A stretch of 64,000 bases of DNA from CALESS01 sp964405455. Its GTDB lineage: Bacteria > Chloroflexota > Anaerolineae > Anaerolineales > Anaerolineaceae. The position numbers and the translations under genes were made by a program. The notes beneath the pieces are model-generated. The model ran no database searches, was not told the origin of the DNA, and saw only the letters and a program-made list of their open reading frames with translations. Shown piece by piece: positions 33,800-42,493 of the stretch (the first letter of the stretch is position 1; each line of letters starts with the position of its first letter). The stretch covers positions 7,897 through 71,896 of the forward strand of contig CAYOOA010000007.1 of the NCBI GenBank assembly GCA_964405455.1, written 5' to 3'.

Positions 33800-35584
33800 A
33801 TGCTGAACCAAATGCTCAAGGATACCCGCCGGTTGGTCGATTGCGCCATGGGACGCCTGGCAGCCGACCTGGTCATCAAGGGCGGTCGCTGGGTTTGCGT
33901 GCAAACCGGGGAGATCATCCCGGATACCGACCTGGCAGTGATTGATGGGCGTTTTGCCTATGTTGGCCCGAATGCCGACCACACCGTGGGTGAAAAGACC
34001 CGGGTAGTGAATGCAGAAGGGCGCTTCCTGGTTCCCGGTTTGCTGGACGGGCATGTCCACATTGAATCCGGCATGTTGACGGTGACGGAATTTGTCCGGG
34101 CGGTCATTCCCCATGGCAGTACCGGCTTGTTCGTCGATCCTCACGAAATTGCCAATGTTTTTGGCCTGCGAGGTGTGCGCCTGATGGTGGACGAAGCAGC
34201 CCTGCAGCCCATTCATGTTTTTGTCCAGATGCCTTCCTGTGTTCCCTCCGCGCCGGGATTTGAAACCCCCGGCGCTTCGCTGGGTCCGGCGGAAGTGGCC
34301 GAAGCGATGACCTGGCCGGGGATCATTGGCCTGGGAGAGATGATGAACTTCCCGGGGGTCTATAACAGCGATGAGAAAGTCCACGCTGAAATGGCGGCCA
34401 CGCGCCAGAGCGGCAAGGTCATTGGCGGGCATTATGCCTCGCCTGATCTTGGCCTGCCCTTCCATGGATATATTGCCGGCGGTCCGCAGGACGATCATGA
34501 GGGCACCCGGGTGGAGGATGCCGTAGCCCGCGCCCGCCAGGGCATGTATGTCATGATGCGCTACGGCTCGGCCTGGCATGATGTTGCCAGCCAGGTTAAA
34601 GCCATAACGGAGCTTGGCCTCGATCCGCGCCGGTTCCTGCTTTGCACGGATGATGCCCATTGTGCCACGCTGGTGGAGGAGGGCCACATGGACCGGGTGC
34701 TGAGGCATGCCATCGAACAAGGATTGGATCCCATGCTGGCGGTACAAATGGCCACCCTGACTACCGCGGAATACTTTGGCGTCAGCCGCGAACTGGGTAT
34801 GATTGCTCCCGGAAGACATGCCGATTTCCTCCTGGTGGGTGATCTGCATCAAATCGATGTCCAAGCCGTGTATGGAAAGGGACAACTGCTGGCAGAACAC
34901 GGCAAGATCGTGGTTGAGCCACCCCTGGTTCATCACCCTGATTGGGTTTTGAATTCGGTGAAATTCCCCCGGCCCATCCAGGCCCAGGATTTTCAGCTCA
35001 AGACAGTGCGAACCGGGCAAGTCTCGGTGAATGTGATCGGCGTGATTGAGAACCAGGCGCCAACCCGCCACCTCAGATTGGAATTGCCGGTGGTGAATGG
35101 CGAAGTGCTTGCCGATCCGAACCAAAACCTGGTTAAAGTGGCGGTGCTCGAGCGGCATCACGGCAGCGGGCGGGTGCAGATTGGTCTTGTGCACGGTTTT
35201 GGTCTCCGGGGCCGCTGCGCAGTGGCCACCACCGTGGCACATGATTGCCACCAGATGATCGTTGCCGGAACAGATGATGCAGAGATGGCCCTGGCAGCGA
35301 ATGAATTAAAGGCCATGGGTGGCGGTCAGTTGGTGGTCAAAGATGGCAAGGTGATCGGCCGGGTAAATCTGCCCATTGCCGGTTTGATGTCGAACGAACC
35401 GGCTGCAGTGGTGGCTGAAAAAGCAGCCAGTGTTCTGGCCGGTTTTCGCGCCTGTGGATGTGTTATGAATAATCCCAACATGCAATTAAGCCTGCTGGGA
35501 TTGACGGTCATTCCAGAGTTACGTATATCCGACCTGGGATTAGTGGATGTGAACCATTTTCACTTTATCCCGGTCATCGAATAA
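33800..35584 (+). CDS. ade: Adenine deaminase
   Basis: The 594-residue enzyme converts adenine to hypoxanthine and ammonia. DGHVHIESGMLTVTEF is the first metal motif, and a PHGSTGLFVDPHEIANVFG stretch is diagnostic of bacterial Ade. GGHYASPDLG and CTDDAHCATL complete the metal centre. The C-terminal domain with GTDDAEMALAAN is typical. It begins 11 nt after the deaminase stop, with a GAGGTGA ribosome-binding site. Confidence 0.93.
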   Translation: MLNQMLKDTRRLVDCAMGRLAADLVIKGGRWVCVQTGEIIPDTDLAVIDGRFAYVGPNADHTVGEKTRVVNAEGRFLVPGLLDGHVHIESGMLTVTEFVRAVIPHGSTGLFVDPHEIANVFGLRGVRLMVDEAALQPIHVFVQMPSCVPSAPGFETPGASLGPAEVAEAMTWPGIIGLGEMMNFPGVYNSDEKVHAEMAATRQSGKVIGGHYASPDLGLPFHGYIAGGPQDDHEGTRVEDAVARARQGMYVMMRYGSAWHDVASQVKAITELGLDPRRFLLCTDDAHCATLVEEGHMDRVLRHAIEQGLDPMLAVQMATLTTAEYFGVSRELGMIAPGRHADFLLVGDLHQIDVQAVYGKGQLLAEHGKIVVEPPLVHHPDWVLNSVKFPRPIQAQDFQLKTVRTGQVSVNVIGVIENQAPTRHLRLELPVVNGEVLADPNQNLVKVAVLERHHGSGRVQIGLVHGFGLRGRCAVATTVAHDCHQMIVAGTDDAEMALAANELKAMGGGQLVVKDGKVIGRVNLPIAGLMSNEPAAVVAEKAASVLAGFRACGCVMNNPNMQLSLLGLTVIPELRISDLGLVDVNHFHFIPVIE

Positions 35585-35650
35585 ATCTGAGGTGAAACTG
35601 TGGTCAGTTTTTCGGGAGGAATGATGAGAGGAAAGGAATCAGGAGAAGTG

Positions 35651-36364
35651 ATGCACCCATTTCAGCGGTTGCAAGCGCAACTGGCTGACCTAATTGCATC
35701 CACCCCCACGGGTGAACGACTGCCAGCAGAGCCTGACCTGGCAAAGAAGCTCGGAGTATCCCGCGCCACCCTGCGCGAAGCGATGCGTTCTTTTGAAGGC
35801 CAGGGTTTGATCCGCCGCCGGCAGGGGGTGGGGACGTTCGTCGTCCGCCAGAGCAAGGTCTTGGAAAGCGGACTGGAGGTCCTGGAAAGCATCGAGACTC
35901 TGGCTGCCAAGATTGGCCTGGAAGTGAAGATGGGTGCACTGCATATCGACAGGATGAACGCTTCCGGGCAGCAGGCGGAGGCTTTGCGCGTAGCCGAGGG
36001 GGCGCCATTGCTGCAAATTTCGCGCATCATCCTGGCGGAAAATCGGCCGGTGGCATTTCTAATTGATGTTCTTCCGGAAGAAGTCCTTAATGTAGCAGAT
36101 TTACAGCATGGTTTCACCGGGTCTGTCCTTGACTTTTTGATCCGCCGCGGTACGCCCCCATTGGATTATGCGTTCACCGATTTAAGGGCGGTACCGGCCA
36201 GCGCGGAAATTGCCCGCGCTCTTGAAGTACAGCGCGGTGATGTACTGTTGATGTTGGTAGCCTACCTGTACGATCGTTCCGGCCAGGTGGTGGCCAATAC
36301 CTACAGTTATTTCCTGCCTGGATATTTCCGCTTCCATGTCGTCCGGCGCATCCCGGAAATGTGA
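35651..36364 (+). CDS. GntR-family regulator with UTRA ligand-binding domain
   Basis: The 237-residue protein has a winged-helix domain (about residues 5-70: LPAEPDLAKKLGVSRATLREAMRSFEGQGLI is split over helices 1-3) and a UTRA domain (about 85-235, PLLQISRIILAENRPVAFLID). I place the start at 35651 because AGGAG lies five nt upstream and the domain begins at once. Upstream ATGs lack spacing or family sequence. UTRA regulators are usually repressors relieved by a small metabolite. TTGTCAGACAA sites at 32299 and 36379 flank its operon and are the obvious targets. The ligand may be a purine or a ureido intermediate. Confidence 0.88.
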   Translation: MHPFQRLQAQLADLIASTPTGERLPAEPDLAKKLGVSRATLREAMRSFEGQGLIRRRQGVGTFVVRQSKVLESGLEVLESIETLAAKIGLEVKMGALHIDRMNASGQQAEALRVAEGAPLLQISRIILAENRPVAFLIDVLPEEVLNVADLQHGFTGSVLDFLIRRGTPPLDYAFTDLRAVPASAEIARALEVQRGDVLLMLVAYLYDRSGQVVANTYSYFLPGYFRFHVVRRIPEM

Positions 36365-36375
36365 CAAACATCTTA

Positions 36376-36403
36376 TTGAATTGTCAGACAATTGGCATAT
36401 AAT
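36376..36403 (+). promoter_or_regulatory. Promoter of the carbamoyltransferase genes
   Basis: TTGAAT (36376-36381) and TATAAT (36398-36403) are 16 nt apart. The whole spacer is filled by a palindromic operator. The start would be near 36410, about 35 nt before the ATG. Confidence 0.65.
36379..36393. promoter_or_regulatory. GntR-type operator inside the carbamoyltransferase promoter
   Basis: AATTGTC-A-GACAATT is a perfect 7+1+7 palindrome between the minus-35 and minus-10 boxes, a classic repression site. Its core is identical to the site at 32299. It starts 15 nt after the stop of the GntR gene. Confidence 0.7.
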
Positions 36404-36444
36404 AAAAACTATTCCTGAAAAAGGATAATTTTAGGAGGAACCAT

Positions 36445-37395
36445 ATGCGTAGCTTCTTAGGTCGTGATATCCTGTCATTGAAGGATTTTGAGCGACAGGA
36501 GTTTTTCCGGGTTTTTGAAATAGCAGAAATGATGGAGCCGATTGCCCGGAGCCGCCGCAACAGTGATATGTGTGCGGATAAGACAATGGTAACAGCCTTC
36601 TACCAGCCGAGCACCCGCACCCGCCTGGCGCACGAGGCTGGCATGCACCGCCTGGGTGGTCATGTCACCGGTTTTTCGGATGCCAAGATGACCCGCGCCG
36701 GTGATTGGTACCAGGAATCGATCAAGGACACCGTCAAGATGCTTGAATTCTACGGGGACCTGATCGTCATGCGCCACTTCCAGCAAGGAGCACCGCAGGA
36801 AGCAGCCAAGTGGGCGAGTGTACCGATCATTAATGGCGGTGACGGCTGGGGCGAGCACCCCACCCAGATCCTGACGGACCTCTTCACAGTCATGCGCGAG
36901 AAAGGCCACATTGATGGTTTGCGCTGGCTGGCCGTTGGAGATATGCGCATGCGCACCATGCACTCCCTGGCGTATGCCCTGACCCAGTTCGACTGCCCGA
37001 TCACCTTTGTCGCCCCGCCCGAAATGTCCCTCAAGCCGGAATTTAAGGAAGAATTGAAGCAGTATTCGCTACGCTTTGAAGAAGCCGAGCACGTGGAACA
37101 AGCAATTGCCACGGCCGATGTCATCCTGGTCGAACCGGTTGTGCAGCCGGATTATACCAAGTCCCGCCAGGAAGCCGGCGACCACGGGATGACCCCCGAT
37201 AACTACAAGATCACCCGCGAGCTGCTTTTCAACAAGGCCAAGTCGGATGCCATTTTACTGCACTCTTTGCCCCGTATGGATGAAATCCCGTCCGATGTGG
37301 ATATCACCCATTGGTCGCGGTACTGGCAGGAAGCCTTCTACGGCGTGGTCATGCGCATGGCCCTGATCGCGCTCGTCCTGGGCAAGGTCGAGTAA
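36445..37395 (+). CDS. Aspartate-carbamoyltransferase-like enzyme, probably catabolic
   Basis: The 316-residue protein has the carbamoyl-phosphate site YQPSTRTRLAHEAG, RHFQQGAP, a GDGWGEHPTQILTDLFT stretch and HSLPRMDEI, close to ATCase catalytic chains. No regulatory chain or other pyrimidine gene is nearby. It is followed by a YgeW-like carbamoyltransferase and carbamate kinase and preceded by an operator. This suggests it runs in reverse, removing a carbamoyl group from a ureido compound to give carbamoyl phosphate. From memory, two carbamoyltransferases have been proposed to act in turn on 2,3-diureidopropionate in anaerobic purine degradation. A biosynthetic PyrB role remains possible. 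Confidence 0.75.
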   Translation: MRSFLGRDILSLKDFERQEFFRVFEIAEMMEPIARSRRNSDMCADKTMVTAFYQPSTRTRLAHEAGMHRLGGHVTGFSDAKMTRAGDWYQESIKDTVKMLEFYGDLIVMRHFQQGAPQEAAKWASVPIINGGDGWGEHPTQILTDLFTVMREKGHIDGLRWLAVGDMRMRTMHSLAYALTQFDCPITFVAPPEMSLKPEFKEELKQYSLRFEEAEHVEQAIATADVILVEPVVQPDYTKSRQEAGDHGMTPDNYKITRELLFNKAKSDAILLHSLPRMDEIPSDVDITHWSRYWQEAFYGVVMRMALIALVLGKVE

Positions 37396-37408
37396 CCATA
37401 TTATCAAG

Positions 37409-37442
37409 TTCCTGCGAAGTGTTGTGGTACACTTCGCAGGAA
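37409..37442 (+). terminator. Intercistronic hairpin between the two carbamoyltransferase genes
   Basis: A 14-bp perfect stem (TTCCTGCGAAGTGT and its complement) with a 6-nt loop is followed by TTTCTCAATTT. The weak T-tract suggests partial termination or an mRNA-stability element rather than a full stop. Confidence 0.65.
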
Positions 37443-37469
37443 TTTCTCAATTTCAAGTGGAGGTACCAA

Positions 37470-38450
37470 ATGCAAACATTTCTTCACGGACGTGATCTGA
37501 TCGGTGATCTTGATTTCTCCCGCGAGGAAGTCGAGACCGTCCTGGACGTGGCGTTTGATCTCAAGCGCAAACGCGCTTTAAATGAATCGCACGCATATCT
37601 GCGTGACAAGGTCCTGGCGATGTTGTTCTTCTTCAGCAGCACCCGCACCCGCGGCTCATTTGAGGCCGGTATGGCTCAACTGGGCGGGCATGCTGCATTC
37701 ATTGAATCGCGCACCACCCAGATTTCACACGGCGATACACCGAAAGAGATTGGTGAGATTTTCGGGCGTTATTTTGACGGCATTGCCATCCGGCACGTAG
37801 ATTGGGGCAAAGGCAACCAGTATTTGAATGAGGTTGCCAAGTATTCGCGCGTCCCTGTTTTAAATATGCAGTGCGAAATCTACCACCCCTTCCAGATCCT
37901 GGCCGACCTGATGACCATCGTTGAAAAGAAGGGTCGCGATCTGCGCCGCAAGAAGATGGTTGTCTCCTGGGCGTATGCCGCATCCTATCAGAAGCCAATG
38001 TCGGTGCCGCAATCGCTGGTACTGCAGATGCCGCGCTTCGGGATGGACGTCGTCCTGGCGCATCCGCCGGAATTCCGGCTGATGCCGGAAATCATGGATC
38101 AGGCCCGCGAACAGGCCCGCCGCTATGGGACCGGCTTCGAGGTCGTCGATAACATGGATGAGGCGTTTAAGGATGCCGACATCATTTACGCCAAGTCCTG
38201 GGGTGCCATGGTGCATACCACGGATGAAAAAGCCGGAGCGGAAATCATCTCCCGCTACTCGGATTGGATTACTGATGAACGCCGGATGGGCCTGGCCAAG
38301 GAAGATGCAATCTACATGCACCCGTTGCCCGCTGACCGCAACATTGAGGTCACGGACGGAGTGATTGACAGCCCGCAGTCCGTTGTTTATGACGAAGCGG
38401 AAAACCGCATGCACGTTCAGAAGGCCGTGATGGCCCTGACGATGAGCTAA
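37470..38450 (+). CDS. YgeW-like knotted carbamoyltransferase
   Basis: The 326-residue protein has FFSSTRTRGSFEAGMAQLGG (carbamoyl-phosphate site), a disordered-loop region SHGDTPKEIGEIF, YHPFQILADLMT, and a HPLPADRN segment in place of the HCLP of OTCases. These are features of YgeW-type transcarbamylases, distinct from ornithine and aspartate enzymes, whose genes lie with purine-degradation genes in E. coli and clostridia. The ATG at 37470 has GGAGG seven nt upstream. It probably donates the carbamoyl group to phosphate for the next gene, carbamate kinase. Confidence 0.85.
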   Translation: MQTFLHGRDLIGDLDFSREEVETVLDVAFDLKRKRALNESHAYLRDKVLAMLFFFSSTRTRGSFEAGMAQLGGHAAFIESRTTQISHGDTPKEIGEIFGRYFDGIAIRHVDWGKGNQYLNEVAKYSRVPVLNMQCEIYHPFQILADLMTIVEKKGRDLRRKKMVVSWAYAASYQKPMSVPQSLVLQMPRFGMDVVLAHPPEFRLMPEIMDQAREQARRYGTGFEVVDNMDEAFKDADIIYAKSWGAMVHTTDEKAGAEIISRYSDWITDERRMGLAKEDAIYMHPLPADRNIEVTDGVIDSPQSVVYDEAENRMHVQKAVMALTMS

Positions 38451-38479
38451 TTTTTATACGTAACAGGAGATTCTCTACG

Positions 38480-39430
38480 ATGGGTAAGAAGGGTGTAGCA
38501 GTTGTAGCAGTTGGCGGCAATTCTCTGATCAAGGATGAAACGCACAAGACGATTCCGGATCAGTTTGATGCTGCCATAGAATCCATGCACCATATTGTTG
38601 ATATGATCCAGGCCGGTTGGGAAGTCGTTGTCACCCACGGTAACGGTCCCCAGGTTGGTTTTATTCTGCGCCGATCTGAATTGTCCCTGCACGAACTACA
38701 CCCGGTTCCGCTGGATTACTGCGGTGCGGATACCCAGGGTGCCATTGGTTACATGTTCGTCCAGGCCCTGCACAATGAGTTCCTGGCTCGCGGCATGTCC
38801 AAGCCGGCTGCCGCCGTGGTAACGCAGACCATCGTGGATCGTAATGACAAGGCTTTTCAGAATCCCACCAAGCCGATCGGTTCGTTCATGTCGGAAGCTA
38901 CCGCCAAGGAACATGCGGCCAGGGATCACTGGACGGTCGTGGAAGATGCCGGCCGTGGCTGGCGCCGGGTGGTGGCCTCGCCAATTCCGCAGCGGATCGT
39001 GGAAGCGGATGCCATTCGCAAGTTGATCGATGCAGGCTTTGTGGTCGTCGGCGTCGGTGGTGGCGGTATCCCGGTCATCGAAGATGAAAAAGGCAACCTG
39101 ATCGGCGTGGAAGCCGTGATCGATAAGGACTTTGGCTCCTCCGTTCTGGCGACCCTTATCAATGCGGACCTGTTTATCATCTCCACTGCGGTGGAGAAGG
39201 TGGCCATCAACTTCAACAAGCCGGATCAGAAATGGCTTGACCGGATGACCATCGCGGAAGCCGAGGCGTACATGGCGGAAGGTCATTTTGCCAAGGGTTC
39301 CATGCTGCCCAAGATCCAGGCGATCCTGCGTTTCCTCAAGGCTGGCGGCAAGCAGGCTATCATCACCAATCCGGAAAATATCGGCCGGGCCTTGCGCGGT
39401 GAGACCGGAACCTGGATTGTCCGCGAGTAA
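38480..39430 (+). CDS. arcC: Carbamate kinase
   Basis: The 316-residue enzyme makes ATP from carbamoyl phosphate and ADP, releasing carbamate. VAVGGNSLI, THGNGPQVG, VVTQTIVDRNDKAF and VGVGGGGIPV are the amino-acid-kinase-fold signatures, and the length matches ArcC. No arginine deiminase is present, so the carbamoyl phosphate should come from the two transferases upstream. It lies 29 nt downstream of the YgeW-like gene and ends at a strong terminator. Confidence 0.95.
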   Translation: MGKKGVAVVAVGGNSLIKDETHKTIPDQFDAAIESMHHIVDMIQAGWEVVVTHGNGPQVGFILRRSELSLHELHPVPLDYCGADTQGAIGYMFVQALHNEFLARGMSKPAAAVVTQTIVDRNDKAFQNPTKPIGSFMSEATAKEHAARDHWTVVEDAGRGWRRVVASPIPQRIVEADAIRKLIDAGFVVVGVGGGGIPVIEDEKGNLIGVEAVIDKDFGSSVLATLINADLFIISTAVEKVAINFNKPDQKWLDRMTIAEAEAYMAEGHFAKGSMLPKIQAILRFLKAGGKQAIITNPENIGRALRGETGTWIVRE

Positions 39431-39442
39431 ATCAGTTGTCGA

Positions 39443-39475
39443 GTTATGCCGGTTGTTTCAACCGGCATAACTTTT
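39443..39475 (+). terminator. Intrinsic terminator after carbamate kinase
   Basis: GTTATGCCGGTTG and its complement form a 13-bp stem with a TTT loop, followed by TTTT. It separates the enzyme genes from the transporter genes. The remaining gap to 39687 holds a TACAAT at 39537 and a small hairpin CTGGC/GCCAG at 39587, with no riboswitch I recognise. Confidence 0.88.
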
Positions 39476-39687
39476 ATGGTGCAAATTGCACATTGTTTTT
39501 GTGTGGTTTTTCCGTAGATTGGCGATCGGGTTCGTGTACAATAATGGTGAGCTGTGATTGCTCTTTTATTTGGGAATGAGGCGTTTCCTGGCGTATGCCA
39601 GAGAAAGGAGGCGCAACAGCAAAAACCCGCAAGAATAAATCCCGTTTGTTTTCAATCGATTCACATATGTTACGGAGGAGAGTATTT

Positions 39688-40920
39688 ATGAAATCGAAAC
39701 AAGGTTGGCTTCTCATGAGCGTCCTGCTGATTGCAGCCATGCTGCTTTCAGCCTGCGCTACACCCACTGCAGCACCCACTGCTGAACCCACCAAGGCTGT
39801 CAGCACTGAACCCTTTGTCTTTGGCATGCTGCTGGTTGGCCCGTATAATGACAATGGCTGGAGCACCGCCACGTACGAAGGCGGCCTGTATGTTCAAGAA
39901 AAGATCGCAAACACCCAGTTCATTTACGCCGACAAGGTCAATGTAGCGGATAATCCATCCACCACTGCGGCGCAGTTCGCCGAGCAATTGCTCCAGCGCG
40001 GCGCCAAGGCCATCATCTTCAACTCGGATGATATGAAAGACGGCGTGATGGAATTTGCCACCAAACACCCGGATGTACCGGTGATCTGGCTCTCCGGCGA
40101 TTATGCCTGGAAAGATGGCCAGCGCTACCAGGAAAGCCTGAAGAGCGAATCGGACCTGATGGGCGAGATGGAATACGGCAAGATGATGGCTGGTTGTGCA
40201 GCCGCCCTGACCACCAAGACCGGCAAGATCGGTTTCCTGGGTCCATTGATCAATGATGAAACCCGCCGCCTGGCGGATGCAGCCTTCCTCGGCGCCAAGT
40301 ACTGCTGGGAAAACATTGCCAAGCAAACCACTGCCCTGGAATTCAAGGTTACCTGGATCGGCATGTGGTTTAACATCCCCGGCGTGACCCTGGATCCGAC
40401 CCAGGTTGCTGATGATTTCTTCACCAACGGTTATGACGTGGTCATCTCCGGCATTGACTCCACCGAAGCGGTCACCGAAGCAGCTAAGTTCCGCAGCCAG
40501 GGCAAGGATGTCTATGCAGTCCAGTATGACTACAAGGACGCCTGCAATTCTGCTCCGGATGCCTGCCTGGGCGTACCGTACTTCAACTGGGGTGTGATGT
40601 TGAAACCCGTCATCCAGTCCATCATCGACGGCAAGTATACGCGCCAGTTCGTCTGGGGCGGCCCGGATTGGAAGGACATCAACAATCCGGATACCTCCGT
40701 GGTTGGTTTCCAGAAGAGCAACGGCCTTTCGGCCGACAACTCCGCCAAGTTGGATCAGTTCATCTCTGAACTGGCCGGCGGTTTGAATCTCTGGAAGGGC
40801 CCGATGAATTACCAGGACGGCACTGTCTTCCTGAAAGACGGTGAGACCGCCACGGGTCAACAAATCTGGTACATGCCCCAACTGCTGGAAGGCATGATCG
40901 GCGACAGCGTCGCCAAATAA
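39688..40920 (+). CDS. BMP-family lipoprotein, purine/nucleoside ABC transporter substrate-binding protein
   Basis: The 410-residue protein starts at the ATG at 39688, preceded by GGAGG. It has a signal peptide with lipobox LLSAC (about residues 19-23) and an Ala/Pro/Thr-rich linker. The BMP/PnrA-like domain has FGMLLVGPYNDNGWS, QRGAKAIIFNSDD and IGFLGPLI. The family binds purine nucleosides or nucleobases, and an Asn-rich N-terminal motif contacts the base. The neighbouring ATPase and two permeases complete the importer. A hairpin follows the stop, as is common after abundant binding proteins. Confidence 0.88.
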   Translation: MKSKQGWLLMSVLLIAAMLLSACATPTAAPTAEPTKAVSTEPFVFGMLLVGPYNDNGWSTATYEGGLYVQEKIANTQFIYADKVNVADNPSTTAAQFAEQLLQRGAKAIIFNSDDMKDGVMEFATKHPDVPVIWLSGDYAWKDGQRYQESLKSESDLMGEMEYGKMMAGCAAALTTKTGKIGFLGPLINDETRRLADAAFLGAKYCWENIAKQTTALEFKVTWIGMWFNIPGVTLDPTQVADDFFTNGYDVVISGIDSTEAVTEAAKFRSQGKDVYAVQYDYKDACNSAPDACLGVPYFNWGVMLKPVIQSIIDGKYTRQFVWGGPDWKDINNPDTSVVGFQKSNGLSADNSAKLDQFISELAGGLNLWKGPMNYQDGTVFLKDGETATGQQIWYMPQLLEGMIGDSVAK

Positions 40921-40933
40921 GTGTTGTTTCAGG

Positions 40934-40968
40934 GGGAAGGCAGAGTCAATCTGCCTTCCCTCCCTTTT
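40934..40968 (+). terminator. Attenuating terminator between the binding protein and the ABC ATPase
   Basis: GGGAAGGCAG and its complement form a 10-bp stem with a 7-nt loop followed by a pyrimidine-rich TCCCTTTT. Partial read-through would keep the binding protein in excess over the membrane subunits. Confidence 0.7.
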
Positions 40969-40989
40969 CAATTTTTGGATAAATCCCCT

Positions 40990-42474
40990 ATGGATGTTGA
41001 ACTGCGTACTATTCACAAGACCTTTGGCAAAGTCCATGCGAATGATGGAATATCACTCCATGTCCAATCAGGAACCATTCAAGGCATCCTGGGGGAAAAT
41101 GGTGCCGGGAAGAGCACCTTGATGAAGGTTCTGTCTGGCTTCATCCAGGCAGATTCCGGAGAAATCCTCCTGAATGGTCAGGTTGTTCATATTCAAAACC
41201 CGGCGGATGCGGTTCACCTGGGCATCGGCATGCTGCACCAGGATCCGTTGGATTTTCCGCCGATGAAAGTGATCGATAATCTGATCATAGGCAGTCCATC
41301 CGGTTTATTCCCCAACCGTAAAAAAGTTCTCAAAGATTTCAAAGAGCTTCAAAAACAATTCGATTTTTCCATTTCGCCGGAAACCTACGTGGATACACTT
41401 ACCGTGGGCGAACGGCAGCAACTTGAAATCCTCAGGTTGCTCTGGCTGGGTGCGGAAGTCCTGATCCTGGATGAACCCACCACCGGCATTTCCGCCAGCC
41501 AGAAGGACCTGTTATTCCATACCATCCGCAAGCTGGCGGACCAGGGCAAGGCCATCCTATTTGTGACGCACAAGTTGGAGGAAGTCGAAGCCCTGTGCGA
41601 CCAGGTGGTGGTTTTCCGGCAGGGGCAGAATATCGGTGCCATGCAGCCCCCGTTTGATACCGACCGCCTGGTGGAGATGATGTTCGGTAAAAGCATCAAG
41701 CGCAGCGCGCGGGTTTGCGACCGTCAGGATGAGGAGAACCTTTCCATCCAGGATCTCAAGATAGATGACGGCCGCCTGTATATCAACCATGTGAATTTTG
41801 AAATCCAGCGCGGCGAGGTGATTGGCCTGGCCGGGATGGAAGGCTCCGGGCAGGGTTTGATTTTGCGGGCGCTGGCTGGGATCGTGCGTCCCACCGGCGG
41901 GCATATCTATTTGATGGGGGAGCAGGGCGGACGAAAAACGGACCTGGTGGGAAGACATTATTTCAGTTTCCGGGATTCGGGTATCTCGTTTTTGCCCGCT
42001 GCACGCCTGGAAGAGGGATTAATTACCGGCCTGACCCTGGCAGAGCACTTCACCCTGGCAGAAAACCAGAAGGGCTTTTTCGTGGATCGGGTTGGCAGCG
42101 AAGAACTGGCCGAAACCCGGATCAAGGATTTCAACATCCGCGGGACGCCCCTTTCGCGGATTGAAACCCTCTCAGGCGGTAATCAGCAGCGGGCAGAGTT
42201 GGCCTTGATGCGCCATCCATTGCGCCTGTTATTGCTTGAACATCCCACCCGCGGCCTGGATATCGAATCCACCATGTATATCTGGAGCAAGCTCAAGCAG
42301 CGCTGCATCGAGGGAGCCAGTATCCTGTTTATGTCCTCGGACCTGGATGAGGTGGTGCATTACAGCGACCGCATCCTGGTCTTCTTTGGCGGAAAAGTCT
42401 CCAATCCATTGGATGCCGAAAAGGTCACCATTGATCAACTGGGCCAGTTGATCGGCGGCAAGGGTTGGTCTTGA
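40990..42474 (+). CDS. Sugar/nucleoside-type ABC transporter ATPase (two ATP-binding cassettes)
   Basis: The 494-residue protein contains two cassettes. The first has Walker A GENGAGKST, signature LTVGERQQ and Walker B LILDEPT. The second has a degenerate A loop GMEGSGQG in place of the P-loop Lys, signature LSGGNQQ and LLLEHPTRGLD in place of the usual DEP. This asymmetry is normal for the RbsA/YufO group. I start at MDVELRTIH (40990); the open frame upstream is taken up by the attenuator. It powers the purine/nucleoside importer. Confidence 0.9.
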   Translation: MDVELRTIHKTFGKVHANDGISLHVQSGTIQGILGENGAGKSTLMKVLSGFIQADSGEILLNGQVVHIQNPADAVHLGIGMLHQDPLDFPPMKVIDNLIIGSPSGLFPNRKKVLKDFKELQKQFDFSISPETYVDTLTVGERQQLEILRLLWLGAEVLILDEPTTGISASQKDLLFHTIRKLADQGKAILFVTHKLEEVEALCDQVVVFRQGQNIGAMQPPFDTDRLVEMMFGKSIKRSARVCDRQDEENLSIQDLKIDDGRLYINHVNFEIQRGEVIGLAGMEGSGQGLILRALAGIVRPTGGHIYLMGEQGGRKTDLVGRHYFSFRDSGISFLPAARLEEGLITGLTLAEHFTLAENQKGFFVDRVGSEELAETRIKDFNIRGTPLSRIETLSGGNQQRAELALMRHPLRLLLLEHPTRGLDIESTMYIWSKLKQRCIEGASILFMSSDLDEVVHYSDRILVFFGGKVSNPLDAEKVTIDQLGQLIGGKGWS

Positions 42475-42493
42475 TTACCGGGAAGGTTGTGCG

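Noticed and set aside
33674..35251. 525-codon minus-strand frame opposite adenine deaminase
   Set aside because: The plus-strand gene has all catalytic motifs of Ade. The reverse frame is His/Gln-rich shadow sequence.
39476..39687. Purine riboswitch upstream of the BMP transporter gene
   Set aside because: The conserved purine-aptamer junction sequences are absent. The leader holds only a weak minus-10 box and a small hairpin.
39748..41037. 429-codon minus-strand frame opposite the BMP lipoprotein gene
   Set aside because: The plus strand encodes a signal peptide and BMP domain; the reverse frame has no recognisable domain.
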